A stretch of DNA of 64,000 nt from contig NZ_JBEFTX010000003.1 in the NCBI RefSeq assembly GCF_040195635.1, forward strand, positions 1 through 64,000, read 5' to 3'. Of the stretch, positions 50,130-59,645 are shown piece by piece. The notes beneath the pieces were generated by a model that ran no database searches, was not told the origin of the DNA, and saw only the letters and a program-made list of their open reading frames with translations. The first letter of the stretch is position 1. Every line of letters starts with the position of its first letter. The translations under genes and the position numbers were made by a program. The DNA is from Thermasporomyces sp040195635 (GTDB lineage Bacteria > Actinomycetota > Actinomycetes > Propionibacteriales > Actinopolymorphaceae).

Positions 50130-51434
50130 ATGAAGCGTTCCTGGGTGCCGCCGACGACCTGGACAGTGCTTGGCGCCAGCGCCATGACGACGGTGGGCAT
50201 CCTGCCGGTGTTCCTGCTCAGCTCCCAGTCTGTGTTCGTACGCGCGGACCTCGACTTCGACGAACGCAGATTCGGCGTCGCGGTGAGCGCGTTCTTCGTG
50301 GCCGCTGCGGCATCGGTGTTGCTTGGTGGTGGACTGGTCGATCGATGGGGACGTCGGACCAGCACCGCCGTCGCAGGGCTTCTCACCGCGGCCGGTGGCT
50401 TCGGGGTCGCCTGGGCGGCTCGGTCATGGCTGGTTCTCACCGTGGCGATGGTCATCCTTGGGGTCGCCAACGCGGCATGTCAGGTGACGTCGAACGTCAC
50501 CATGGCCAAAGTGGTGCCGCCGCATCGTCAGGGGCTCGGCTTCGGGGTGAAGCAAGCTGCCATCCCACTCGCGATCACCCTCGCGGGTCTTGCCGTTCCG
50601 ACGGTCGGCGCGCTGCTCGGGTGGCGGTGGACCTTCGCGCTCACCGGCTTCGGCGGCCTGGCGATCGCTCTCGTGAGCCTGCGCCTTCCCAGCGCCACGG
50701 TCGCCGGCTCTCGCCCACTCGGTGCGCTCGATCGTCCCTCCACGGCGGCGCTGGTGACCACGATGATCGCGGTCAGCCTGGCCAGCGCTGCCGGCAACTC
50801 TCTCGGCGCTTTCGTGGCCTCCTGGGGTTTCCGGGTGGGTCTGACTCCGGACGTAGCAGGGCTGCTGATGGCGACGGGTAGCGCGGTGAACCTTGTCGTG
50901 CGGGTGGTCTCCGGGCACCTCGCCGACCGTCGGCACGGGCGCAACCTGCCGGTTGTCGCGGCCCAGATGCTCATCGGTGCGGCGGCCTTGGCGGTGTTGT
51001 CGTTCCCGTCCGAACCCACCGTGGTGGCGGCCGGCCTGATCGCGTTTGCGTTCGGATGGTCGTGGCCGGGGCTGCTGCTGTACGCCGTCGTCCGGGTCAG
51101 CAGGGACGCGCCCGGCGCTGCGAGCAGCTATCTCCAGGCAGGAGCTTTCGTTGGTGGAGCAGCAGGACCGGCACTCTTCGGCGCGGTGGTCGCCGCGAGC
51201 GGATACGAGACTGCCTGGCGGGTCGCCGCCATGCTGTTCGCCGTCGCGGCCCTGCTGGTCATCGTGGCCCGAAGGATGTTCATCGCCGACCTGATCGCCC
51301 GGCCACCCGTGCACCCCATCGGCTACGGCGGGGGACGTAAGGCGCCGGCGTACACGACGCCTCCTCGCCGGCTGGCGCAGACCGGTGAGCGTGGGTCCTC
51401 GGGCACGTCGACGGTGGGGGATGCATCGAGCTGA
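50130..51434 (+). CDS. MFS transporter
   Basis: A 434-residue membrane protein with twelve predicted helices. The signature between helices 2 and 3 is LLGGGLVDRWGRRTS; the equivalent loop in the second half is GHLADRRHGRN. The substrate is unknown; its location between a lipoprotein and the enolase-superfamily gene hints at a sugar acid but does not prove it. The C-terminal 40 residues form a basic, Pro-rich tail. Confidence 0.92.
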   Translation: MKRSWVPPTTWTVLGASAMTTVGILPVFLLSSQSVFVRADLDFDERRFGVAVSAFFVAAAASVLLGGGLVDRWGRRTSTAVAGLLTAAGGFGVAWAARSWLVLTVAMVILGVANAACQVTSNVTMAKVVPPHRQGLGFGVKQAAIPLAITLAGLAVPTVGALLGWRWTFALTGFGGLAIALVSLRLPSATVAGSRPLGALDRPSTAALVTTMIAVSLASAAGNSLGAFVASWGFRVGLTPDVAGLLMATGSAVNLVVRVVSGHLADRRHGRNLPVVAAQMLIGAAALAVLSFPSEPTVVAAGLIAFAFGWSWPGLLLYAVVRVSRDAPGAASSYLQAGAFVGGAAGPALFGAVVAASGYETAWRVAAMLFAVAALLVIVARRMFIADLIARPPVHPIGYGGGRKAPAYTTPPRRLAQTGERGSSGTSTVGDASS

Positions 51435-51538
51435 CATCGGCGACTGCCGACCGCGCAGCCGAGGAATATGCGCGCCGATCCGTACGCCAGGCCGACCCCT
51501 CGCGAGGCGAGGTGAGGCGCTCCGCTCTGCGTGGGCGG

Positions 51539-52702
51539 TCAGAGGGTGTCGACGGTCTCGATCTTCGATTCGTCGAGCTCGATCCCGAAGCCGGGCGCGG
51601 TCCCGACCGCCACTCGTCCGTCGACCGGAGTGGGAAAGTCCTTCTCGAAGTGCAGCTTCTGGTACACCCGGTTGACGAGGTACTCGATCTTCGGGCACAC
51701 ACTCGGCGGCCTGCTCGCGACGACGTGCAGCGCGGCGCGCACTCCGTGCCCGTGCGGGATGACCGGTACTCCGCGGAGCGAGGCGACCGTGCAGATCTGG
51801 ACCAGCTCGGTCACCCCACCACACCACTCCGGGTCCGACTGCATCACGTCGACGGCGCCGGCCTCGATGTAGCGGAAGGCCTCCCAGCGGCCATAGAGGT
51901 GCTCGCCGGCCGTGAGTGGGACGTCGGTCTCGCGCCGCAGCGCCGCCATCGCCTCCAGTTGGTCGGCCGGCAGCGGCTCCTCGAGCCAGTACGGGCGATA
52001 GGGCGCGGCCCGGCGCAGCCATTCCCTGGCATAGGGCACGGTCCAGCTCATGAATGCATCGAAGGACAGTTCGACATCCTCATCGACCGCGGCACGTAGC
52101 CGGCGGGCGAGGTCGACGTTGGCGGCAAGGCCCTCCGCGCCGTCGCGCGGACCGTAGCCGAAGAACCACTTCTGGTGCCGGAATCCGTTCCCCCGCAGAC
52201 GGTTGGCGATCTCCTCCGCGTCACCGGGTGCCAGCGAGGATCCCAGCGTGCTCGCGTACGCCTCGATCTCGGCTGACCGTGGACCGCCGAGCAGCTGGCA
52301 CACCGATGCGTCGTAGTGACGCCCGAGCAGGTCCCACACGGCATTGTCGACGGCACTGATCGCCATCATCGGGTGGCTCGACCTGGCGTGTCTGTCGATG
52401 CGATAGAGCTGGTCCCAGAGAATCGAGAACTGGCGCGGGTCCTTGCCGATCAGGAACTCGCGCAGATCGGAGAGCACCAGGTCGGCCGCGGCGCGGTCGA
52501 CCGGACCGTAGAGCCCGAACTGGCTGCCGGCCTCGATTCTCAGGTAGTACGCCGACACCTGCGGCTGGTCGCCGCCGCTCTGCCACTCCGAGGTCGGGGC
52601 GTACTCGGCATAGTGGTGCAGCATCCTGTGCTGCCGGTACGTGGCCGGGCGATCGTAGGCCGGTCCGTGTACGTGCAACACCTGCACCTCGGTGATCCTC
52701 AC
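51539..52702 (-). CDS. Enolase-superfamily dehydratase-like enzyme
   Basis: A 387-residue enzyme of the mandelate racemase group. Visible landmarks are K178 (FRHQKWFFGYG), D215 (ELSFDAFMSW), E241/E242 (YWLEEPLP), E267 (LTAGEHLYG) and H317 (VIPHGHG), the general acid/base. Residues 20-50 carry an N-terminal capping domain. Relatives dehydrate sugar acids such as rhamnonate, arabinonate or gluconate. It starts with a GTG that overlaps the stop of the beta-galactosidase-like gene (GTGA), so the two are co-translated. Confidence 0.9.
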   Translation of the reverse strand: MRITEVQVLHVHGPAYDRPATYRQHRMLHHYAEYAPTSEWQSGGDQPQVSAYYLRIEAGSQFGLYGPVDRAAADLVLSDLREFLIGKDPRQFSILWDQLYRIDRHARSSHPMMAISAVDNAVWDLLGRHYDASVCQLLGGPRSAEIEAYASTLGSSLAPGDAEEIANRLRGNGFRHQKWFFGYGPRDGAEGLAANVDLARRLRAAVDEDVELSFDAFMSWTVPYAREWLRRAAPYRPYWLEEPLPADQLEAMAALRRETDVPLTAGEHLYGRWEAFRYIEAGAVDVMQSDPEWCGGVTELVQICTVASLRGVPVIPHGHGVRAALHVVASRPPSVCPKIEYLVNRVYQKLHFEKDFPTPVDGRVAVGTAPGFGIELDESKIETVDTL

Positions 52703-54861
52703 GCGTCCTCCTCGCCCAGCCCCAGCACGACGGCTTCGTAGTCGTTGATCACCGGAACCGTGAACCTCGCCCGGCCGCCCGCGTGCTTCAGCTCGACCTC
52801 ACGGCCGCCGCGGAGCAGCCGAGCAGCACCCGGCGGTTCGGGACACCGTAGGTCGATCGTGACGTTCGTGACTGGTTGGATCGCCGTGATGGGGCGGCGG
52901 TATCCGCCGCAGTAGTTGAGCAGGTGGACGATCAGCCGCCCGTCGCGGTGCCGCATCACGGTCACGTGCACCGCCGCCGGCGCATCGGTCTCGACCAGCG
53001 GCTCCGACTCTCCACCGGCCCACCGGATGGCGTTGTGGAGCAGGACGCCGTAGTCGGGGTGACCGTCTGCGGCGAAGAGCTTGTCGGTCTGTCCGGGGAA
53101 GAACACCGATCGGCCGGCCCCGAACCGATGGTTGACCAGGACGGGCAGGGACGCGTGGACCGGTGCGTGTGCCGGCGACTCGCTGCGGTCGGCCACCGCC
53201 GGGCTCCAACCGCGTTCCGGCGGCTGTGGAACGAACTCGGCGAGAAGCGTGACGGGGACCTGGCCGCCGTGGGCGGCCGTGAGCCAGATGTAGCCGTTGT
53301 TGGTGCAGACCTGGGTCTCCTCCAGGCCTTCGGTCAGCGGCGTTCGTTCGGCGATCCACGAGTAGCCGTAGACGAGTGGCCCGCGCTTCACCCCGAGACT
53401 GCGGGCACCGAACACGTCGCTCAACCCGTAGTCGTCTCTGCGCTGGAGGTCCTGGTCGTACAGGGAGGTCTCGTACGTCGCCACGACGCCACCGCCAGAC
53501 TGGACGTACGCGCGCACCGCGGCCTCCTGCTCGGGCGTGAGTACGGCGGTGTTGGGCAGGATCACGACCTTGTATCTGCCGAGCGTCTCCGCGGAAATCC
53601 TGGTGTCGAGGATCAGGTCGAAGGGGATGTGGTTCTCCAACATGGCGAGCTCCACACCGCGTACGTGCTGGATGTAGCTGTCATTCTTCGGATCGTTCGA
53701 TCCGAACCGCTCCTGCGACAGCCTGGAGTGCACCACCGCCACGTCGGCGACGGACTCGACCTCGTCGAACACGTCCTCATGACGTTCGAGCAGCTGGAAG
53801 AACTCGCCGATGTCGTCCTGGCCACGCTGGTCGAGAAAGTCCAAGCCATGCGTACCGACAAACGTGCAGTCCCAGAACCCGCCGCCGTTCGCCAGCGCAC
53901 CCGCGAGCCAGAGCCGAAGCTCGGGCGTGACGACGGAGGTGTAGCGCGAGGAGTTGTCGAAGGGTCCGAAGAGGATCGTCGCGGGCTTGCCGGGTGCGGC
54001 GGCGCGCAGGTACTTCGTCGCCTCCTCCGCCCGCCACACCGGCGTCGGCAACAGGCCCGACCCGTACGATCCCTTGATCAGGTCGAACGTGGGGGCGGCA
54101 ACGATGTCCCACAAGGGCCCGAGCCCCTGCAGATCCAGGGCTGACCGGTCCAACCAGCCAGCGTCCAACCCCGACGGTCCCTCGGCGACGTAGGCCTTGT
54201 CGTCGCCGAACTCCTTGATCAGCCGGTGGATGTCTTCGGAATGGCGCTGAACACAGGCGATGCGCCACTCCCGCCAGGCCCGATAGGCGGGATCGTCCCA
54301 CGACTCACCGGCGGGCATCTCGTGGCCGGTGTCGTCCTTGAAGCGCCTTTCGACGTCCGGGCCATAGGCCAGCGGACCGAACGACGGTGCGTTCTCCCAG
54401 ATTCCGTCGACGTCATAGCGCTCGAGGATCTCCCGCACGATCGGGAAACCGTAACCCTCGTTGCGGAACGGGCTGCATGGTGTCGACGCGTGCAGCCCGC
54501 TGAGCATCAGTGGTTGGCCGTCGCGGTCGTAGGTGAACCAGTCCGGGTGCGCCTCGAACATGTCAGGGTGCCCACCGCGGAAGTCCACCCGGGCCAGCAG
54601 TCGGATTCCTTCGCTGGCGGTCAGGTCCCGCAGCTCGCGCAGGATGTCGCCGGCCATGCCGGCGACCCGGTGGTGGCCCGGCACGTCGCTCGGATAGAAC
54701 GCCCACAGACCGCCACCGTTGACGATCAGGACGTTGCCGTGCAGCCGCTTGACGTAGTCGACGACCGCTTGCGGGTCGTAGCCGATGATGTCGATTTCCC
54801 TGAGGACGGTCTGCACGATTCTCAGGGGCCGGTCGTGCCACTGCCTGTTTGCGTCCGTCAT
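52699..54861 (-). CDS. Beta-galactosidase trimerization-domain protein (GH42-like)
   Basis: A 720-residue protein without a signal peptide. Residues about 10-380 look like a TIM barrel (IVQTVLREIDIIGYDPQ, LLARVDFRGGHPDMFEAHPDW, GIWENAPSFGPLAYGP). Residues 395-530 have the class I amidotransferase-like trimerization domain of GH42 (DVAVVHSRLSQERFG, ILPNTAVLTPEQEAAVRAYV, GGGVVATYETSLYD). The C-terminal part is a beta sandwich. The catalytic acids are not certain, so activity on a galactoside is only inferred. It is between the solute-binding protein and the enolase-superfamily gene. Confidence 0.82.
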   Translation of the reverse strand: MTDANRQWHDRPLRIVQTVLREIDIIGYDPQAVVDYVKRLHGNVLIVNGGGLWAFYPSDVPGHHRVAGMAGDILRELRDLTASEGIRLLARVDFRGGHPDMFEAHPDWFTYDRDGQPLMLSGLHASTPCSPFRNEGYGFPIVREILERYDVDGIWENAPSFGPLAYGPDVERRFKDDTGHEMPAGESWDDPAYRAWREWRIACVQRHSEDIHRLIKEFGDDKAYVAEGPSGLDAGWLDRSALDLQGLGPLWDIVAAPTFDLIKGSYGSGLLPTPVWRAEEATKYLRAAAPGKPATILFGPFDNSSRYTSVVTPELRLWLAGALANGGGFWDCTFVGTHGLDFLDQRGQDDIGEFFQLLERHEDVFDEVESVADVAVVHSRLSQERFGSNDPKNDSYIQHVRGVELAMLENHIPFDLILDTRISAETLGRYKVVILPNTAVLTPEQEAAVRAYVQSGGGVVATYETSLYDQDLQRRDDYGLSDVFGARSLGVKRGPLVYGYSWIAERTPLTEGLEETQVCTNNGYIWLTAAHGGQVPVTLLAEFVPQPPERGWSPAVADRSESPAHAPVHASLPVLVNHRFGAGRSVFFPGQTDKLFAADGHPDYGVLLHNAIRWAGGESEPLVETDAPAAVHVTVMRHRDGRLIVHLLNYCGGYRRPITAIQPVTNVTIDLRCPEPPGAARLLRGGREVELKHAGGRARFTVPVINDYEAVVLGLGEEDA

Positions 54862-54933
54862 GTCACCAACTCTTCGTCGCGGCGCCCTCGTCGCCGTGTG
54901 CCGGCCATGCCCGCCTGAGATGGCGCCCAGCCG

Positions 54934-56910
54934 CTACTCGGTCAGGAAGTACTGCGGGGGATTCGTCGGCCCGGGCGTGGGCCACCGGAAGGCATCCCAC
55001 ATCTGCGTGGGCACGTTCTTCATGCGGTTGGTCACGGTGCCATAGCCGACGGGCGGCAGCGCTATCCCCATGTTCCAGAACTGGTCCTTCGAGATCTGGA
55101 GAATCTGCGACATCACCTCGTACTGCTCGTCGACCGACACCTTGGAACGCAAGGTCTGCCGGTAGAGCTCCATCTGTTTCAGCATCGGAGGTGGCGGCTC
55201 TTCCTTGTCTCCCGGATCGCCGACGAACCAGCGGTACCACAGCATCGCCCAGAACGCGCCCTGCAGGAATCCCGGTATGAAGCAGCGCGGGTCGATGAGG
55301 ACGTCCTTGTAGCCGATGTCCCCGGTGTCCACTGCCCCGTCGTGCTTGTTGGCCTCTGTCGTGGCCTCGAAGTAGGAGTCCTCCGCCGCCCTGACCCGCA
55401 TGTCGATGCCGACCTCGCGCCAGAACTTCCGCACCATTTCCATCGTGTCGATCATGCCGAAGTAGAAGGTCTTGGTCAGCATGACGAACGTGATGGGATT
55501 TCCGTCCGGTCCGAGCCGGATACCTTCGGGGTTTCGCTTGGCGTACCCCGCCCGGTCGAGGTATTTGTTCGCTTCCTGGGGGTCGTACTCGGTGTACTGC
55601 TTGGCCATTTCCCCGCCGTCGTCCCAGTACGGCGCGTTGGGCCGTGGGGCGATCTGCCACGGCTCGCCCTGGCGTTGGTAGACGGACTTGATGATCTCGG
55701 CCCTGTCGATGGCGTACGAGAGTCCGATGCGGAAGTCCCGGTTGCGGAAGATGGCGCGCTTGACCGGGTCCTGATGGGTGAGGTTGAGCGTGATCCAGGT
55801 GGTGTTGAGCTGGCTCGGCTCCATCTCGAAGAACTCGAACTCGCCTTGGCTTCGGCTCTGTGCGAAGACTGGCTTGTTGTTCGAGGTGTTGATCGTGCGG
55901 AACGTCAGGTCGATGTCTCCACCCGAGGCACTCAGCAACATGGGTTCCTCTTCGGTGAAGATGCTGAACACCACCCGATCGATGTAGGGCAGCTGGCTTC
56001 CGTCGGGGTCGACCTTGAAGTAGTAGGGGTTGCGTACGAACTCGACGCGTCCTCCGCCGCCCTCGCCCACGGCGTTGGTGGGGATCCAGGCGTGGAGCCG
56101 GGGCATGTCCGGATTGGCCCACCAGTCTGCCTTGGCGAAGAAGAGCCCGATCCAGTCCGAGAAACCTTCCTTCTCGGCGAGCGTGTCCACCTCGGGGTTG
56201 TACTTCTTGTGGAACTGCTTCAGGTAGTGGGCGGGCAGCTCTTTGAACGCCGTGTCGTAGGTCGCGAGCCAGTGCAGGAGTTGACCGTTCGGCTCCGGAT
56301 AGACGAAGCGGAAGCGGGTGGTGTCGCGCTTCTCGACGGAGACCGGATCCAGCTCGCTGCCAGCGGTGAGAGAGAAGGCGTAGGCAGGCGTCAACTCCTT
56401 GTTCAGGAAGACGTCCTCGTACCAGAACATGATGTCGTCAGCAGTGAACGGTTTGCCGTCCGACCACTTCAGCCCTTCCCGGAGGGCAAAGGTGTACTCG
56501 GTCCCCAGGTCGTTGACCTCGAAGCTCTCGGCGAGGTTGGGGACAATCTCCTGCCACGTCGGATCCCAGTGGACAAGGCGGTCGTAGAACGTGCGGCCGA
56601 GGATCGGTGTGTCGGTGGCTCCCAACATGTAGCTGTTCCAGGTCCCGCCGTACGTGCCGACTCGATCGATCGGCTCGAGCACGAGCGGCCGCGTGGGCAG
56701 CCGGTCCTTCACCGGCGGCAGTTTGCCGTCCTTGACCTGTCGAGCAAGCATGGGCGCTTCCGCACCCTTTTTGGCGCGTGATCCTTGCTGCCTGTCACCT
56801 TCCCCCGGCTGCGTGGAGAGCAGGTCGCAGCCACTGAGAAGGAGTGCACCTGAAGCCAACCCGCTGCCGAGCCTCAGGAACTCCTGCCGAGTCAGTCTGG
56901 CCGACGTCAT
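54934..56910 (-). CDS. Family 5 ABC transporter solute-binding lipoprotein
   Basis: A 658-residue extracytoplasmic lipoprotein with a leader TRQEFLRLG, hydrophobic stretch and lipobox LLSGC, followed by DLLSTQPGEG. The body has SBP_bac_5 motifs (YTFALREGLKWSDGKPFTADDI, FRIGLSYAIDRAEII, EANKYLDRAGYAKR). It is a clear paralogue of 2010-3980 (same DLLST start, DGKLPP, RIGLSYA, TEYD). The leader lacks the second arginine, so it is probably Sec-exported. It leads the block with the GH42-like and enolase-superfamily genes, suggesting that these three serve one sugar source. Confidence 0.92.
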   Translation of the reverse strand: MTSARLTRQEFLRLGSGLASGALLLSGCDLLSTQPGEGDRQQGSRAKKGAEAPMLARQVKDGKLPPVKDRLPTRPLVLEPIDRVGTYGGTWNSYMLGATDTPILGRTFYDRLVHWDPTWQEIVPNLAESFEVNDLGTEYTFALREGLKWSDGKPFTADDIMFWYEDVFLNKELTPAYAFSLTAGSELDPVSVEKRDTTRFRFVYPEPNGQLLHWLATYDTAFKELPAHYLKQFHKKYNPEVDTLAEKEGFSDWIGLFFAKADWWANPDMPRLHAWIPTNAVGEGGGGRVEFVRNPYYFKVDPDGSQLPYIDRVVFSIFTEEEPMLLSASGGDIDLTFRTINTSNNKPVFAQSRSQGEFEFFEMEPSQLNTTWITLNLTHQDPVKRAIFRNRDFRIGLSYAIDRAEIIKSVYQRQGEPWQIAPRPNAPYWDDGGEMAKQYTEYDPQEANKYLDRAGYAKRNPEGIRLGPDGNPITFVMLTKTFYFGMIDTMEMVRKFWREVGIDMRVRAAEDSYFEATTEANKHDGAVDTGDIGYKDVLIDPRCFIPGFLQGAFWAMLWYRWFVGDPGDKEEPPPPMLKQMELYRQTLRSKVSVDEQYEVMSQILQISKDQFWNMGIALPPVGYGTVTNRMKNVPTQMWDAFRWPTPGPTNPPQYFLTE

Positions 56911-57406
56911 TCGTCCGGTCTCCCTCCAGCCATCCGCTGCGCCCGTTCGACTCGTGGCCTTGCCTGGATATCGGACTGGCGGGACCACCTGCCAGGGCCG
57001 GCACGGTGGACGGCGGTGGCATGGACCCGTCGACGGACCGGAAAGCCCAGACAGGGCAGCACGTTGCCTCGGTGTGCCGAATCGGTCTCAGGGCGGGACG
57101 GACGGTAGTCATCCCCGTGGATCGATCCGCTCACGGAACCATTCCGTGGTACGGAAGTGAGCTTCCGTTCGACGCGAGGCTAGTCGAGGCGCACGTGCCG
57201 TCAACGTGTTCTGTCCGGAGATGGCAACGTTCAGTGACGCCGCTCCCTTGCCAGGAAAGGCGGCGCGACAGCGGGCTGCTGGGTGATCGTCGCGCACGCG
57301 ATGGTGGCGTCCTTGTCGCCGGCGGGCGATGTTACCGATGCCATTCTCCTCGAGTGGATAACATTTGGTGGCGACATCGCGGGTCGGGCCGCGGGAGAGG
57401 AGCGCC
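56911..57406. other. Divergent control region between the solute-binding protein and LacI gene
   Basis: No gene is seen in these 496 bases. Near the right end are the 16-base LacI-type motif (57328-57343) and GTGGATAACAT at 57353-57363, which on the other strand reads ATGTTATCCAC and resembles half of the motif. A small dyad (GGAAG-TGAG-CTTCC) lies near 57155. Confidence 0.5.
57328..57343 (+). promoter_or_regulatory. Candidate LacI-family operator, copy 1
   Basis: GATGTTACCGATGCCA lies 64 bases before the LacI start. It matches 15 of 16 bases of the sequence at 58472-58487 in front of the next operon. The TGTTAnCGATnnCA core with a central CG resembles known LacI-family sites. Confidence 0.6.
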
Positions 57407-58428
57407 ATGGCCGAGGCCACCGCGCGTCCCGCGAGGCCGCCGAGAATGTCTGACGTCGCCCGGAGTGCCGGGGTGTCGGCGCAGACGGTCTCGCGTGCGC
57501 TCCGCGACTCGCCGAACGTCAGACCCGAGACCAGGAAGCGCGTGCTCGCCGCGGCGGGGCAACTCGGCTACCGGTTCAACAACGCCGCCCGGGTGCTCGC
57601 CTCCGGTCGCAGCCACACCATCGGGCTCGTGCTGCTGCAGTCCGGCGGCTACTACTCGCGCTCCGCGGTGACCGCGGGCGTTGAGGCGGCGGCGGGCGAG
57701 TCTGGGTACGCAGTGAGCATCGCGACCATCGCCAGGCTCGACACCGGCCTCATGGAGCGGTCGTTGTCCAAGCTTGCCGACCAGAGCGTGGACGGCATCG
57801 TCCTCGCGGTCCCGCTCATCTCCGTGACTCAGAAGATGGAGGACATCACCCGCGACATCCCCACCGTCACGCTCGACGGTTCGCGCACCGCGAGTGCCCG
57901 GGTCCTGGGGATCGACCAGCGGGAGGCGGGACGCATCGCGACGCAGCACTTGCTCGATCTCGGCCATCGCCAGGTCTGGCACGTCTCCGGACCGAAGGAG
58001 TGGATCGAGGCGCACCAGCGGTGCCTCGGTTGGCAGGATTGCCTGGCCTCGGCCGGTATCGAGGCACCGCCACCGCTGGAGGGCGACTGGTCGCCTGAGT
58101 CGGGATACCAGCGTGGCCAGGTGCTCGCGGTGATCCCGGACGTGACTGCTGTCTTCGCTGCCAGCGACGAGATGGCCTTCGGGGTGATCCGTGCCCTGCG
58201 CGAGCGTGGCCGGTCGGTGCCCGACGACGTGTCGATCGTGAGCGTCGACGACATCGCCCTGGCGGCGTACTGCTCCCGCCGCTGACGACCGTGCGACAGG
58301 ACTTCTACCGCTGCGGCACAGCAGCCGTCGACCTGCTGCTGCAGGGCGACGATGCCGCGGGTGGCGAGTACGTCGCTCCCGCGACACTGTCGGTACGCGC
58401 CTCCACCGCACCGCGACGTTCCCCCTGA
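57407..58428 (+). pseudogene. LacI-family regulator with a one-base frameshift near the C-terminus
   Basis: The N-terminal helix-turn-helix (MSDVARSAGVSAQTVSRAL, then RKRVLAAAGQLGYRFN with the hinge) and the periplasmic-binding-like core (IGLVLLQSG, AASDEMAFGVIRAL) are intact. After VSVDDIALAAYC the frame ends early at 58285. The next frame continues as PPLTTVRQDFYRCGTAAVDL and stops at 58428, which is the expected LacI C-terminus. The full span plus one base is exactly 341 codons, so a single base was lost near 58274-58280 in a C run. The truncated 292-residue form may still bind DNA but lacks the last strand and helix. GGAGAGGAG precedes the ATG. Confidence 0.85.
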
Positions 58429-58471
58429 AGGGGTGGAAAGTCGCGCGGCACAAAAGCATCTCTTGCACATT

Positions 58472-58487
58472 GATGTTATCGATGCCA
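58472..58487 (+). promoter_or_regulatory. Candidate LacI-family operator, copy 2
   Basis: GATGTTATCGATGCCA lies 103 bases before the start of the SurA-like gene. TTGCAC at 58463-58468 could be a -35 box, placing the motif in the promoter spacer, where binding would block transcription. Confidence 0.6.
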
Positions 58488-58589
58488 CTCTGACAACGCT
58501 CTGATCGGCAAGGGTGAGCCAGGACCCAGAGGTGGGGCGCGGCGTCACTGCCACAGAGCCGCGATCGGGCCAGCGGCAGGAGGGTGCGG

Positions 58590-59645
58590 GTGAGCAGGCT
58601 GTCGCGCCGGGCCGTCGCCGCCCTGAGCGCCGGCGTAGGTGTAGCCATTGCCGCGCTTGCGGTCACCGGCATCGTGCTCGCCCGCCCCGCGGGCGAGGTC
58701 GCCTCGATCGACGGGTACACCGTGACCCGGGACGAGCTGCTCTTCCACCTGCGGCGGCTCGAACCGACGATTCAGAACGAGCTGCGCAACGAGCATCGAC
58801 TGCAGGGCGCGATCGACTGGACCACGCCGGTCGGCGACGGCACCGCCCTCGACCAGCTCACCACTCGTGCGCTCGACGAGATCAAACGCGACAAGGCCAC
58901 ACTCATTCTCGCCGAGGAGCGCGGGCTCGGCGTCGCGATCGACCACGAGGACTTCCTCGCCCAGCTGGCCGACGAGAACGAGCGACGTGCCGACGCCCTC
59001 GCGAGGGGCGAGGTCGTCTACGGCGTCACGGCGTTCTCGCCCGAGGAGTACTACTCACACCGGCTCACCGAGATCACGACTGCACTGAAGGAACGACTCA
59101 GCGCCGCCGCCGGTGACCCGCTCTGGGTCGACGACGTCGATGTCCGGCGCGCGTTCGACGCGGACCGGGAGGCGTGGAGCGCCAACGCGACCACCTACAG
59201 CTACTCGAAGCTCGTCGTCCGGGTGCCCGAAGGCGACGGCGCCTCCACGGACTACGCGGCACGCCTGAACCGGCGAGTCGCCGCCGCCGGGCGACTTGCG
59301 GACGTCGCCGCCCGGGAGCCCGGTGCCATGCTCACGACCGATACGTACGACGGCGGCTTGACAGGGGCGAACGCCCACGACCAGGACCTCATGACGCTGC
59401 TCGGGAACCTCGCCCCGGGGGAGATCTCCGCCCCGGTGATGGGCACTGGCCAGATCACCTACTACGAGCTCGACGGCAGGACCGTCGATGAGAGCGCAGC
59501 GCTCGCCGACTACTCCCGGCGCATCCGCCAGGCACTCATCGAGGAGAGGTTCAACCAGTACGTCGAGCACCGGATCGCCACCAGCGACATCGAGGTCGAC
59601 GCCGAGGCGTTGGACGCCATCAACGCAAAGGATGTGCAGGAATGA
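58590..59645 (+). CDS. SurA/PrsA-like peptidyl-prolyl isomerase-type chaperone
   Basis: A 351-residue exported or membrane-anchored protein: N-terminal hydrophobic segment (AALSAGVGVAIAALAVTGIVL), then VASIDGYTVTRDELLFHLRRL as in the SurA N-domain, a helical middle and a parvulin-like module (YSKLVVRVPEG, NLAPGEISAPVMGTGQITYYELDGRT). Such proteins help fold secreted partners. Its stop overlaps the start of the beta-helix gene (ATGA), so it may be a dedicated chaperone for it. GTG 58590 has AGGAGG six bases upstream. Confidence 0.78.
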   Translation: MSRLSRRAVAALSAGVGVAIAALAVTGIVLARPAGEVASIDGYTVTRDELLFHLRRLEPTIQNELRNEHRLQGAIDWTTPVGDGTALDQLTTRALDEIKRDKATLILAEERGLGVAIDHEDFLAQLADENERRADALARGEVVYGVTAFSPEEYYSHRLTEITTALKERLSAAAGDPLWVDDVDVRRAFDADREAWSANATTYSYSKLVVRVPEGDGASTDYAARLNRRVAAAGRLADVAAREPGAMLTTDTYDGGLTGANAHDQDLMTLLGNLAPGEISAPVMGTGQITYYELDGRTVDESAALADYSRRIRQALIEERFNQYVEHRIATSDIEVDAEALDAINAKDVQE

